From JAPWJZ01 sp966211335 (GTDB lineage: Bacteria > Pseudomonadota > Alphaproteobacteria > Micavibrionales > UBA2020), in assembly GCA_966211335.1 (NCBI GenBank), contig CBIHNF010000001.1:1364001-1428000 (forward strand): DNA of 64,000 nt, read 5' to 3'. The notes under the pieces were generated by a model, which searched no databases, was not told where the DNA came from, and was given only the letters and a program-made list of their open reading frames with translations. Positions within the stretch are counted from its first letter, which is position 1. Each line of letters begins with the position of its first letter. Position numbers and translations under genes: made by a program. This document shows, in pieces, positions 53,554 through 62,739 of this stretch.

Positions 53554-54834
53554 TTATGCCGCGGTTTCAACGCGGTTGCGGCCGTTTTTCTTGGCTTTGG
53601 CCAGCTGGTCTTCTGCTTCCTTCATCATCGTCTCCAGCGTTTCCTTCGAATTGGGGCAGAGGCCGAAGCTCGCGGTGATTTTGATGGGCTTGCCGTTATA
53701 GCTGAAATCCTCCGCCGCGATGGAGAGGCGCAATTTATCGAAAACCTGCCGGAGCGAGCTTTCCGCAAGGTTGACGGCGAGGATGGCGAACTGCTGGCCG
53801 CGGTAGCGCGCCACAATGTCCGTCTGGCGGCATTGCTTTCGCAAAAGTTCCGCCACGCGCTTGAGCACGGCGTCGCCGGCTTCATGTCCGTATAGCTCGT
53901 TCACCTGCTTGAAGCCGTCGATATCCAGCACAGCGGCGGTGAGGCGCAGCTGCTCCCGCTTCGTGCTGGCGAAAAGCCCCGCACCGGCGTCGAAGAAAAA
54001 ACGGCGGTTGTGGATACCGGTCAGCGTGTCGCGGATGCCGACGTCTTTCAAATTCCGCACCAGCTCCAGCATGCGCAGGTTTTGCGAAACGCGGCAGAAA
54101 AATTCCTCCGGCAGGAAGGGCTTGCGCAAAAAGTCGTTCGCGCCGAACTTGATGAACTGCACGGACAGCGCGCCGCGGCTGACGCCGGAGGCGATGCCGA
54201 TGATCGCAAGCTGCTCGCGGTCATGTTTCTTGCGGATTTCCTGCACCAGCTCCACGCCGTTCATATCGGGCATGTAATAATCGGTAATCACCATGCGGAT
54301 ATCGGGCGCAGTGGCAAGAATATCCAGCGCCTGCCGCGCCGATGACGCCTCGATCACCTGGCACTGGTAGCCTTGCAGCATGCCGCGTACATGCAGGCGG
54401 CTGGCATTGGAATCATCCACCAGCAGCACCTTCGTCTCGCGGTTCCTGTGCACGCGCTCGACGATATCCATGAGGTAGCCGAGGGAGGAGGGGGTATCCT
54501 TGACGACGTAATCAATCACGTTCCAGTCGAGGATCATCTTGCGCATATCTTCCGAGAAGAAGCCCGTGAAGACGATGCAGGGAATGCGCTTCTGCATCAG
54601 GTATTCGGCGGCTTCGCCTTCGCGGCTGTCCGGCAGCAAAATATCGACAAGGGCGAGGTGGAAAACATCATGCGGTGCCTCCAAAAGCGCACGCGCCTCT
54701 GCCAGCGTTTCGACCGTCACGACCTCGGCGCCAATGCGCTCGATGATGGCTTTCTTGACGATGCGGGAGAAAAATCTGGAATCATCGACGACAAGGATGC
54801 GCGTGGTGGCCTGCGGCTGCTTTTCTGCGTCCAT
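53554..54834 (-). CDS. REC-REC-GGDEF protein with degenerate active site (PleD-like)
   Basis: About 426 residues. Two receivers in tandem (LALVDILLPDSREG with Asp; MVITDYYMPDMNGVEL with Asp, FLRKPFLPEEF with Lys) lead to a GGDEF domain (GIRDTLTGIHNRRFF, LDIDGFKQVNELYGHEAGD, ITASFGLCP). The signature loop is RYRGQQFAIL where active diguanylate cyclases have RYGGDEF or RYGGEEF, so catalysis is probably lost. It may bind GTP or act as a scaffold. A GAGG-type site precedes ATG 54834; the TTG at 54891 is a weaker alternative. It is divergent from cheA. Confidence 0.88.
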   Translation of the reverse strand: MDAEKQPQATTRILVVDDSRFFSRIVKKAIIERIGAEVVTVETLAEARALLEAPHDVFHLALVDILLPDSREGEAAEYLMQKRIPCIVFTGFFSEDMRKMILDWNVIDYVVKDTPSSLGYLMDIVERVHRNRETKVLLVDDSNASRLHVRGMLQGYQCQVIEASSARQALDILATAPDIRMVITDYYMPDMNGVELVQEIRKKHDREQLAIIGIASGVSRGALSVQFIKFGANDFLRKPFLPEEFFCRVSQNLRMLELVRNLKDVGIRDTLTGIHNRRFFFDAGAGLFASTKREQLRLTAAVLDIDGFKQVNELYGHEAGDAVLKRVAELLRKQCRQTDIVARYRGQQFAILAVNLAESSLRQVFDKLRLSIAAEDFSYNGKPIKITASFGLCPNSKETLETMMKEAEDQLAKAKKNGRNRVETAA

Positions 54835-55033
54835 GGCTTGAAACCTCTTCCGGTGAGCCTGTCGTTGAACAAGGCTAACGGAATTCCCCAATTAAATCCA
54901 GCACATCGCAGGCGCCCGGGGCAGGGTGCGGTTTTCATAACCGCTTGGGAAATCGTAAAGGAATTGATGATACGATGATATGGGATGGCGGGTGTTCAGC
55001 CCGCTTCGCATTGCCGCACCAGATTTGGGAAAT

Positions 55034-57172
55034 ATGGACGATATCATCGCCGAATTCCTGACCGAAACGAATGAAGGGCTGCTCGAGCTCGACAATGCGC
55101 TTGTGCAGCTGGAGCGCACCCCGGATGACGCCGAACTGCTGGCAAAAATTTTCCGTGTCTTTCACACCATCAAGGGTAGCTGCGGCTTTCTGGGCCTCGA
55201 CCGCCTCGGCCGCATTTCACACCGCGTGGAGGATGCGCTGGGCCTTGTGCGCGAAAACCGCGCTGCCATTACGCCGGCCTTCGTGACCCTGCTCCTCTCC
55301 GCCGTCGACCGGATCCGCAACGTGACGACAGCCCTTGCCAAGACAGGGCAGGAACCGGCGGGTGTCGACAGCGACATCATCGAAGCGCTTGATAAGTTAC
55401 AGGGCGCGGCCGTGCCCGCGGTGCCAAAGCGGCTGGAGCCCCTTGCGGCCGAAGTACCGCCGGAGCCTGAAAAACCCTCCGCCGCCGGAGATTTTTCCTC
55501 CGCCGCGGAGCGCAGCGAAACGCGCAGCCAGCCCGAAGCCGTCATCGACACCAGTCACCAGACCCTGCGCGTCAGCGTCGACCTGCTGGAGGAGATGATG
55601 ACGGTCGTATCGGAACTCGTCCTCACGCGCAACCAGCTGCTGCAGGTGGCGCGGGTGTCGAAAGACGCAAGCTTTTCTCCGCCGCTGCAGCGCCTGAACC
55701 ATGTGGTGACGGATATCCAGGAAAAGGTCATGAAGACGCGCATGCAGCCGATCGGCAACGCCTGGTCGGTGCTGCCGCGTATCGTGCGCGACGTCGGCGC
55801 GGAGCTTGGCAAGAAGATCGAGCTGGAGATGCGCGGGCAGGACACGGAGCTCGACCGCCAGGTGCTCGAGATGATCAAGGATCCCTTGATGCACATGGTG
55901 CGCAACGCCGCCGACCATGGCATTGAAAGCGCGGAGGAGCGTGTGGCCGCAGGCAAGCCCGATACAGGCCATATCCGCCTCAACGCCTATCACCAAGGCG
56001 GCCATATCATCATTGAAATTGCGGATGACGGCAAAGGCCTGTCGCTGCAGAAAATCAAGGGCCGCGCGCTGCAGACGGGTCTGGTCACGCAAGACCAGCT
56101 GGCAAAACTGTCGCCGCAGCAGGTGCAGCAGTTTATTTTCCGCCCGGGTTTTTCAACTTCGGACGGCGTCACCTCCGTTTCCGGCCGCGGCGTCGGCATG
56201 GATGTGGTGCGCACCAATATCCAGCGAATCGGCGGCACCATCGAAATGACCTCGGTCGAGGGGCGTGGCACGACCTTCCTGATCAATATCCCGCTCACCC
56301 TCGCCATCGTCTCCGCCCTCATCGTAGAGGTTTCAGGCTCCCGCTTCGCCTTCCCGCAGCTCGCAGTATCGGAGCTTGTCATGGTCGGCGGCAATGGCGG
56401 CGCGCGCATTGAAATGGTGAATGATGCCGCTGTCCTGCGCCTTCGCGATACGCTACTCCCGCTCGTCTTCCTTGGCGACTTCATGAAGGTATGGGATATG
56501 GGCAAGCCTGCCCATATTGATGACGGCGTGCATTATGTGGTGGTGACGAAAAGCCACGGCGTCGAATTCGGCCTTGTGGTTGACCTTGTGCTGGACATGG
56601 AGGAAATCGTCGTCAAGCCCGTCGCACGCAATTTGAAAAACGTACAGATTTTCAGTGGCAATACCATTTTAGGCGACGGCAGTGTCATCATGATCATTGA
56701 CCCGTCCGGCCTTCTACAGGCCGCCAATCTGCGGGAGGAGGCGCCGCAGCAGGTGCCGGAAGAAAAAACGCTGCTCACGACATCCGCGCAGGAAAACCTG
56801 TTGCTGCTCTTCAAGGCGGGTGACAAGACGCTGAAGGCGGCACCGCTCAAAAAAGTGTCGCGCTTGCGCAAAATCTCCACGGCAGAAATCGAGCTTTCCA
56901 ACGGCAGGCCGGTGCTCCAGCATCTCGGCATGCTGATGCCGGTATTCAATTACGACGACGCGCCGACGGCGCGGGACGATGCGTTTTTGATTGTTTTCGA
57001 GCACGAGGGCCAGAACGCAGGGCTCATCGCCGACCAGGTACTGGATATCGCGCGCTATCAGGGTTCGCTTGCCGAATACAGCAACGGCAAGCTGCTTGAC
57101 ACCATTATCCTCAACCAGCAGTCGACCGATGTCGTTAACCTCGGCTGGTATATGGCGGAGGACCGCCATTGA
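55034..57172 (+). CDS. cheA: Chemotaxis histidine kinase
   Basis: 712 residues from ATG 55034. The Hpt domain has phospho-His44 in VFHTIKGSCGFLGLDR, followed by a Pro-rich linker, a dimerisation helix pair (LRVSVDLLEEMMTVVSELVL), the kinase core (HMVRNAADHGIESAEER, ADDGKGLSL, SGRGVGMDVVRTNI) and a CheW-like regulatory domain (HYVVVTKSHGVEFGLVVD). A second CheW-like segment follows at the C-terminus (LLLLFKAGDKTLKAAPLKK, LIVFEHEGQNAGLIADQVLD). The usual CheY/CheB docking P2 domain is short or absent. It starts the operon cheA-cheW-cheY-cheB-cheR-cheY2. Confidence 0.95.
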   Translation: MDDIIAEFLTETNEGLLELDNALVQLERTPDDAELLAKIFRVFHTIKGSCGFLGLDRLGRISHRVEDALGLVRENRAAITPAFVTLLLSAVDRIRNVTTALAKTGQEPAGVDSDIIEALDKLQGAAVPAVPKRLEPLAAEVPPEPEKPSAAGDFSSAAERSETRSQPEAVIDTSHQTLRVSVDLLEEMMTVVSELVLTRNQLLQVARVSKDASFSPPLQRLNHVVTDIQEKVMKTRMQPIGNAWSVLPRIVRDVGAELGKKIELEMRGQDTELDRQVLEMIKDPLMHMVRNAADHGIESAEERVAAGKPDTGHIRLNAYHQGGHIIIEIADDGKGLSLQKIKGRALQTGLVTQDQLAKLSPQQVQQFIFRPGFSTSDGVTSVSGRGVGMDVVRTNIQRIGGTIEMTSVEGRGTTFLINIPLTLAIVSALIVEVSGSRFAFPQLAVSELVMVGGNGGARIEMVNDAAVLRLRDTLLPLVFLGDFMKVWDMGKPAHIDDGVHYVVVTKSHGVEFGLVVDLVLDMEEIVVKPVARNLKNVQIFSGNTILGDGSVIMIIDPSGLLQAANLREEAPQQVPEEKTLLTTSAQENLLLLFKAGDKTLKAAPLKKVSRLRKISTAEIELSNGRPVLQHLGMLMPVFNYDDAPTARDDAFLIVFEHEGQNAGLIADQVLDIARYQGSLAEYSNGKLLDTIILNQQSTDVVNLGWYMAEDRH

Positions 57173-57633
57173 GCCCCAAACCGAAGCGCCAGCTTGCCGA
57201 TGAAAAGGTCCTCACCGTGTATCTTGGCGGCGACGCCTTCGGCATCCCCATCGCGCAGATACAAAGCGTGCTGGAAAGCCTGCCGCTGACCCACGTACCC
57301 TTGGCACCCGCCGCAGTGAAGGGCGTCATGAATTTACGCGGCCGTATTGTCACGGCTATTGATCTGCGCGCACGGCTCAACCAGCTGGACCGCGGATCGA
57401 CGGGCATGATGCAGGCGACTATGAGTGTCGTCATCGAAGAAAACGGCGACCTTTATAGCCTTCTCGTCGATCGCGTCGGCGATGTTTTGACGATCCCCGC
57501 CGCCAGCATAGACGAGCCGCCGGTCACTATGAGCGCTGCCTGGCGCGAGGTGACCGCGGGCGTTTTCCGCCTGCAGGATAAAATCATGGTCATTCTCATG
57601 CCCTCCGCACTGTTGCGGGCCGGTGACGAATGA
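57169..57633 (+). CDS. cheW: Chemotaxis coupling protein
   Basis: 154 residues. VLTVYLGGDAFGIPIAQIQS, AVKGVMNLRGRIVTAIDLR and SLLVDRVGDVLTIP are the CheW beta-barrel signatures. It starts with TTG at 57169, overlapping the cheA stop (TTGA), which implies translational coupling. It bridges CheA and chemoreceptors. Confidence 0.94.
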   Translation: MSPKPKRQLADEKVLTVYLGGDAFGIPIAQIQSVLESLPLTHVPLAPAAVKGVMNLRGRIVTAIDLRARLNQLDRGSTGMMQATMSVVIEENGDLYSLLVDRVGDVLTIPAASIDEPPVTMSAAWREVTAGVFRLQDKIMVILMPSALLRAGDE

Positions 57634-57656
57634 CAGCGTCTGTTACGGAGAATGAA

Positions 57657-58028
57657 ATGAAAGACTGCATGATTGTCGATGATTCAAGCGTCATCCGCAA
57701 GCTGGTGCGCGGCATCCTCGAGCCGCTGAAATTCAACTGCACCGACGCCGAAAACGGCAAAATCGCCCTCGACAGCTGCCTGCAGAAAATGCCGGAGCTC
57801 ATTATGCTGGACTGGAATATGCCCGTCATGGACGGCATGGAGTTCCTGCACAAGCTCCGCGCCGCGCCGGGCGGCGACAAGCCGGTGATTATTTTCTGCA
57901 CCACCGACGGCAGCAAAGAGCGCATCGAGGCTGCCATGGGCGCAGGTGCAACGGACTTCATCATGAAGCCGTTTGACGAGGAAACCGTCATCGGCAAGCT
58001 CAGCCACAACGGCATTCTTAAGTCCTGA
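57657..58028 (+). CDS. cheY: Chemotaxis response regulator
   Basis: 123 residues. The receiver has CMIVDDSSVIRK, phospho-Asp52 in IMLDWNMPVMDGMEF, Thr in IFCTTDGSK and Lys in FIMKPFDEETV. GGAG lies 6 bases before ATG 57657; an ATG at 57630 overlapping the cheW stop would add nine residues and cannot be excluded. Phospho-CheY switches the flagellar motor. Confidence 0.93.
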   Translation: MKDCMIVDDSSVIRKLVRGILEPLKFNCTDAENGKIALDSCLQKMPELIMLDWNMPVMDGMEFLHKLRAAPGGDKPVIIFCTTDGSKERIEAAMGAGATDFIMKPFDEETVIGKLSHNGILKS

Positions 58029-58052
58029 CAATTTAAAGGCAATAAATTTTTT

Positions 58053-59129
58053 ATGCGACATGCGGTGGCCGAAAAGAAGAAGATCAAGGTTCTCATCGTC
58101 GATGATTCCAAAGTCACGCGCGCGGTGATTGCGAAAATTTTGCGCGAAGCCTCGCCCCTTATCGCCATCGCCGGCTATGCGGAGGACGGCAGCAGTGCGC
58201 TCAAGGCCCTCGATGTCTGCGACCCCGATGTCATCATCCTCGACCTCGCGATGCCGAGCATGGATGGTTTTACCGCGCTGCCGCTAATATTAAGCAAGAA
58301 GCCCCGCGCGCGGGTCATCATCTGTTCCTCCCTTTCCTCGCCGGGGGCGGAAATTTCGGTGCGTGCGCTGGCGCTGGGCGCGACTGATTGCATTCCGAAG
58401 CCGCTCGGCTCCAAAAACTCCCGCGCACTCGCCGATTTTGAAGTGGCGCTGAAGCAGGCGGTGCTGGGACTTTACGACGCCCCCGCCGCGCCCGTGCCTG
58501 AAAAAGCCAGTTCGAAGCCGCTGCCGCTGCAGGGTTTCCGCCCCAAAATCATCGCCATCGGCAGCTCGACCGGCGGCCCGAACGCGCTGATGGCGCTGTT
58601 GAAAGATATGGGGCCGGTGCCGGTGCCGGTCGTCATTACCCAGCATATGATCGATAAATTTACCGCCATTCTTGCACGGCAGATAAAGACCGAAACGGGT
58701 TTCGACTGCGTCGAGGTCGCGGAAGATATGGTGCTGGAAGCCGGCAAAATATATATCGCTGCGGGCGGCAGCCATATGCTGCTGCAGGGCAGTACCCGCC
58801 GCACCAATATTCACCTTGATGACGGGCCGCCGGAAAATTTCTGCAAGCCCGCCGTGGATGTGATGCTGCGGAGCGCCACCCTTGTTTATGGCGCCGATGT
58901 CATGGCGGTGATTTTGACCGGCATGGGGCGCGACGGATTGCGCGGCTGCGACACGGTCTTCCGCGCCGGCGGCAGGATCATCGTGCAGGACCAGGAATCC
59001 TCCATCGTCTGGGGCATGCCGGGCAGCGTCGCCAGCGCAGGTCTTGCCAGCTCCGTGCTGCCGGTCTCCGGTCTCGCCCGCGTGATCCGGGATTCCTTCA
59101 AGGACCTGCCGCCCAAAGGTGACGCATGA
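58053..59129 (+). CDS. cheB: Protein-glutamate methylesterase/deamidase
   Basis: 358 residues. A receiver (KVLIVDDSKVTRAV, VIILDLAMPSMDGF) and linker precede the methylesterase domain with its triad: Ser in AIGSSTGGPNALMALL (~170), His in VVITQHMIDKF (~196) and Asp in TGMGRDGLRGCD (~292). It removes methyl groups from chemoreceptors to reset sensitivity. It overlaps cheR by 4 bases (ATGA). Confidence 0.95.
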   Translation: MRHAVAEKKKIKVLIVDDSKVTRAVIAKILREASPLIAIAGYAEDGSSALKALDVCDPDVIILDLAMPSMDGFTALPLILSKKPRARVIICSSLSSPGAEISVRALALGATDCIPKPLGSKNSRALADFEVALKQAVLGLYDAPAAPVPEKASSKPLPLQGFRPKIIAIGSSTGGPNALMALLKDMGPVPVPVVITQHMIDKFTAILARQIKTETGFDCVEVAEDMVLEAGKIYIAAGGSHMLLQGSTRRTNIHLDDGPPENFCKPAVDVMLRSATLVYGADVMAVILTGMGRDGLRGCDTVFRAGGRIIVQDQESSIVWGMPGSVASAGLASSVLPVSGLARVIRDSFKDLPPKGDA

Positions 59130-59962
59130 ACAGCGGCGATTTCCAGTTTTATCAAAAGCTACTGCAAGATGAATCCGGTCTCTGGCTGACGCAGGACAAG
59201 GATTATCTCGTGATCACGCGGCTGGAGCCGGTCGCAAAAAGCCTTGGCCGCAGCTTCGCCGAGATGACGGCGCAGCTGCGCCTCGGTGATGACGTGAAGC
59301 TGAAAAACCAGGTCGTGCAGGCCATGGCGACGCATGAAACGTCGTTCTTCCGCGACATGAAGCCTTTCACGCAGCTAAAAGAAAATATTTTACCCGCGCT
59401 TTTGAAACGCAACGTCGCAACACGCAGCATCCGCATCTGGTCGGCGGCCTGCTCGACGGGGCAGGAGCCTTATTCCATCGCCATGGTCGGGCGGGAGTTT
59501 ATGGAGCGGAACCCCGGTTGGACCGTGCAGGTGACGGCAAGCGACTTTGCCGGCGACGTGCTGGCGCAGGGGGCCGAAGGCGTTTATTCGCATTTCGACA
59601 TCCAGCGCGGGCTTTCCATGAAACTGATGCTGGAAAATTTCACGCAAGGGGAGGCCGGCTGGCGCGTGAAGGATGAGCTGCGAAGGCTGGTCCGCTTCAC
59701 TACCTTCAACCTTCTGCAGCCGATGGAAGGCATGGGCCGTTTTGATGTCATCTTCTGCCGCAATGTGCTTATTTATTTTGATACTGATACGAAGCGGAAT
59801 GTCCTCGATCGGCTGGCGGCGCAGCTGCAGCCGCAGGGGTATCTACTGCTGGGCGCTTGTGAGTCCGTGATGGGCCTCGGCTCCCGCCTGCGGTCCGACG
59901 GCGATATGCCCGGCGTCCATGTCGCGGCCTCACCGCAACCGGTGAAGGAGTTGTGCAAATGA
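59126..59962 (+). CDS. cheR: Chemoreceptor methyltransferase
   Basis: 278 residues. The N-terminal helical domain contains ATHETSFFRDMKPF, and the SAM fold contains IRIWSAACSTGQEPYSIAM, VQVTASDFAGDVLAQG and FDVIFCRNVLIYFD. All are standard CheR motifs. It methylates receptor glutamates, opposing CheB. Confidence 0.95.
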   Translation: MNSGDFQFYQKLLQDESGLWLTQDKDYLVITRLEPVAKSLGRSFAEMTAQLRLGDDVKLKNQVVQAMATHETSFFRDMKPFTQLKENILPALLKRNVATRSIRIWSAACSTGQEPYSIAMVGREFMERNPGWTVQVTASDFAGDVLAQGAEGVYSHFDIQRGLSMKLMLENFTQGEAGWRVKDELRRLVRFTTFNLLQPMEGMGRFDVIFCRNVLIYFDTDTKRNVLDRLAAQLQPQGYLLLGACESVMGLGSRLRSDGDMPGVHVAASPQPVKELCK

Positions 59963-60001
59963 ATTTTCCAGCAATGAAATCTGGCGAAAGGTGTTTTCCC
60001 C

Positions 60002-60424
60002 ATGGCAAGTAAAATTCCTTATTTACGCGCGTTAATTGTGGACGATAGCAACATTTCCCGCAGCCGCATGTTTGAACTGTGCAAGAAGGCGGGCTTCAAG
60101 CATCTCGATCAGGTCGAAAACGCTGCCGATGCAGCAGAGAAAATGGATGCGCTGAAATACGATATTGTATTCCTCGACTGGACGATGCCCGGTAAAAGCG
60201 GCATTTCGCTGATGGAAGAATGGCGGGAAGACAGGCGCTATGACGACGTTGCCATCATCGTCTGCTCCATGCAGTCCGACCCGCGCATGGTCAACGGGGC
60301 GCTGAAGGCGGGGGCGATAAGCTATATCGTGAAGCCGGTGACGGAAGAAACGCTGAACGAGCACTTGAGTAAAGCGCTCGCCTGGCTCGACCGCCGCCAG
60401 CAGTTCAAGGAAGATAATACTTAA
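60002..60424 (+). CDS. CheY-like response regulator, second copy in the chemotaxis operon
   Basis: 140 residues. Receiver features are LIVDDSNISRSRM, Asp59 in IVFLDWTMPGKSGISL and YIVKPVTEETL. It is nearer to the protein at 53036 than to the cheY of the same operon, so it may be a phosphate sink or a separate output, useful because no cheZ is seen. It lies 39 bases after cheR. Its stop overlaps that of the convergent chemoreceptor gene by a few bases. Confidence 0.92.
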   Translation: MASKIPYLRALIVDDSNISRSRMFELCKKAGFKHLDQVENAADAAEKMDALKYDIVFLDWTMPGKSGISLMEEWREDRRYDDVAIIVCSMQSDPRMVNGALKAGAISYIVKPVTEETLNEHLSKALAWLDRRQQFKEDNT

Positions 60425-62013
60425 GCAGACCTCACGTTCCCGAGGAACTTCAGAACTTCTGAGCGCAGCACATCCGCCAGCTGCAGCAGCTTTTTGGATT
60501 CTTCCACCATGGCTGTTGACGCCTCGCCAGTCACTTCGGCCGCCTTCATCACGGCGGTGATGTTGCGGGAAACATCGGCGGTGCCATGCGCCGCTTCATT
60601 CACGTTACGCATGATTTCATTGGTGGAAGCGTCCTGCTCCACCACGGCGGAGCTGATGGTGGTCTGGATAAGGTTGCAGCGCTCGATGATCTTGGTGATG
60701 CTTTCAATCGCCAGCACGGCGGCTTGCGTCGATTGCTGCATTTCCGAGATCTGGCTGCTGATGTCGCCGGTGGCTTTGGCCGTCTGGCTGGCAAGGTTTT
60801 TGACTTCCGCCGCGACGACAGCGAAGCCTTTGCCTGCTTCACCCGCACGGGCGGCCTCGATGGTGGCGTTGAGGGCGAGAAGGTTGGTCTGCGCCGCAAT
60901 GTCGTTGATGAGGTTGACGACATCGCCGATCTTCTGCGCGGCTTTGGAGAGTGCCTTCATGCGGTCGTTGGTCTGGCGCGCTTCGGTGGAAATATCGTCG
61001 AAAATCGCGGTCGCCTCCTGCACCAGTTTCGAGATTTGCGAAATGGAGATGGCAAGGTCGCTGGCGGAGCTGGTCACGGTCTGCACGTTGGCGGAGGCTT
61101 CAAATGCGCCCGAGGAAACGGAGGTCGCCTGACGCGATGTTTCTTCCGCCGTGGTCGAGAGGTTGCCGGCAGAATTGGTGAGGTTGCCGGAGGCGGAAGC
61201 AACGGAGTCCACGTATTTCAACACGTTCTTCTCGAAGCTTTCGGAGAGGGAGAGGAGGAGGGAGCGGCGGTCTTCCTCCGCCTGCTGCCGGAGAGCGGCA
61301 AGCCCCTGCACCTGATCGAGGTTTTGCGCAATCGCCTTCTGCATACCGGCAAGCGCGCCGAGGAGCTGGGCGAATTCGGCAAGGCCCTTGACGGAAATTT
61401 CATTGTCCAGCTTGCCGCTGGCAATTTTCTCGGCAATCGAAACGGAATAGCGCAGGCGCGGAATGGTGGCGCGGATCATGGCGATGCTGAGCAGCACGGC
61501 AAGCAGGATAGCGCCGAGCAGGATCGCGCCCATGGCGCTCTTGGTCTGCTTGATTTTCGCGGCGGCGGTGTCGATTGAATCAATGCGGTCTGCCTGATAA
61601 GCGCCGACGAGCCGCTCGAGGTCTTTGTCAATCGCGGCGGCGGCAGGCTTCAGGTCCGGCGCTTTCGGCAGCGCGGTGAGTTTTTCCTGTATGCCTTCGA
61701 TAAGCGGCGTTTCCTTGCCGTCGACCGCCCATTCCTTGGCCTGGTCGAGGATGGCGGTGATGGAGGTCAGCTTGTCGCTCGACTCTTCATCCGTCAGCGT
61801 CGCGCCCGCGCCCTGGTGCGATAGCATCAGGCTTTTGAAGGCCAGCTGCGCCGCGCTTGAAAAATGCACGCCTTCAAAGTTGCGGTCATAAAGGGAAATC
61901 ACGGTTTCCGTCGTTTTCGTCTGCTCGTTGATAAGGTCAAAGCCGACGCCGCCCAAAATCACCATGAAGGTGACGGCGTAGAAAATGATGACGTTACGGA
62001 AGGAGAGACGCAT
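60421..62013 (-). CDS. Methyl-accepting chemotaxis protein
   Basis: 530 residues. Membrane spans are at ~8-27 and ~163-185 (GAILLGAILLAVLLSIAMI), with a ~135-residue periplasmic helical sensor between them of the four-helix-bundle type. A HAMP domain follows, then a long coiled coil with the receptor tip DIAAQTNLLALNATIEAARA and GKGFAVVAAEVKNLA, which contacts CheA and CheW. No C-terminal CheR-docking pentapeptide is present. The ligand is unknown. It shares the strand with the YfiR-like gene 27 bases upstream. Confidence 0.93.
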   Translation of the reverse strand: MRLSFRNVIIFYAVTFMVILGGVGFDLINEQTKTTETVISLYDRNFEGVHFSSAAQLAFKSLMLSHQGAGATLTDEESSDKLTSITAILDQAKEWAVDGKETPLIEGIQEKLTALPKAPDLKPAAAAIDKDLERLVGAYQADRIDSIDTAAAKIKQTKSAMGAILLGAILLAVLLSIAMIRATIPRLRYSVSIAEKIASGKLDNEISVKGLAEFAQLLGALAGMQKAIAQNLDQVQGLAALRQQAEEDRRSLLLSLSESFEKNVLKYVDSVASASGNLTNSAGNLSTTAEETSRQATSVSSGAFEASANVQTVTSSASDLAISISQISKLVQEATAIFDDISTEARQTNDRMKALSKAAQKIGDVVNLINDIAAQTNLLALNATIEAARAGEAGKGFAVVAAEVKNLASQTAKATGDISSQISEMQQSTQAAVLAIESITKIIERCNLIQTTISSAVVEQDASTNEIMRNVNEAAHGTADVSRNITAVMKAAEVTGEASTAMVEESKKLLQLADVLRSEVLKFLGNVRSA

Positions 62014-62040
62014 GTTGAAAAGTACCTTTATGTTGCCGTA

Positions 62041-62580
62041 TTAGCGAATATTGGCGAGTGATAGCAGCTTCGAGCTGATGGAGATGCCGGGCGCGCGCAC
62101 GGCGGAAAGGTCAATCCAGATGCCGACCTTGCCGTCTTCCAGCTTGAATTCCACCATGCCGCCGGAATCCGCAAAGCCCGATATATCGCTCATGGTTAGC
62201 ACGGGTGCGCCCTTCAGCGGTTTTAAAATCGCCTGCAAATTCGCGCGTTCCGAGCCAGAGACGAAGAGCAGGTTGCAGGAGGAAAGGTCGCCTTCCGTTC
62301 CTGCGAAGTGCTTGACGGTAATGCGCTCGTCATTGACCTTGCGGCTTTTGATGGGGTCGAGATTTGCGCCGAAGGGATCCTGTCCCACAATGCAGACCGT
62401 GAAGCTGTCTTTTACTGCTGCGGAGGGGAAGGTGGTGAGCTGCGTGAAATTGTAGATATAGGCGGAAATAAGCGTGAACTTGCTGTCGACGCTTTGCGCC
62501 GACGCCTCCGGCGTCATACCGCCCCAGAGCGCGGCTGCAAGCATGATGGCCAGCAGGTAATGGAAGCGCTTCAATATCAT
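62041..62580 (-). CDS. YfiR family periplasmic protein (DUF4154)
   Basis: 179 residues. A signal peptide (LLAIMLAAALWGGMTPEASA) is followed by the family features SAYIYNFTQLTTFPSA, CIVGQDPFGANLD, VLTMSDISGFADSGGMVEF and SISSKLLSLA. YfiR proteins are periplasmic regulators of membrane signalling proteins; in Pseudomonas YfiR restrains a diguanylate cyclase. Here the likely partner is the chemoreceptor 27 bases downstream or the divergent TonB receptor. Confidence 0.88.
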   Translation of the reverse strand: MILKRFHYLLAIMLAAALWGGMTPEASAQSVDSKFTLISAYIYNFTQLTTFPSAAVKDSFTVCIVGQDPFGANLDPIKSRKVNDERITVKHFAGTEGDLSSCNLLFVSGSERANLQAILKPLKGAPVLTMSDISGFADSGGMVEFKLEDGKVGIWIDLSAVRAPGISISSKLLSLANIR

Positions 62581-62680
62581 AATCCCATTACAACTTTAAC
62601 CGCGGCTGCCGTCAACGGCATTGTCGCCAAAACCGCGTATCAGGACGGGCGAATTTTCAGAAATACGCCGCGGCCATTTA

Positions 62681-62715
62681 CCCTTTGCACAAGGGGCAGG
62701 GGGTTGGACTATACT
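62681..62715 (+). promoter_or_regulatory. Weak promoter and palindrome before the TonB receptor
   Basis: CCCTT-TGCAC-AAGGG (62681-62695) is a small perfect inverted repeat. TTGCAC (62685-62690) and TATACT (62710-62715) could be a promoter, but the 19-base spacer is long. Confidence 0.3.
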
Positions 62716-62739
62716 GAGGGTGAAACGAGGCTGCCTTTG

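Noticed and set aside
53554..54834. Active diguanylate cyclase
   Set aside because: The signature loop is RGQQF, which lacks the catalytic residues.
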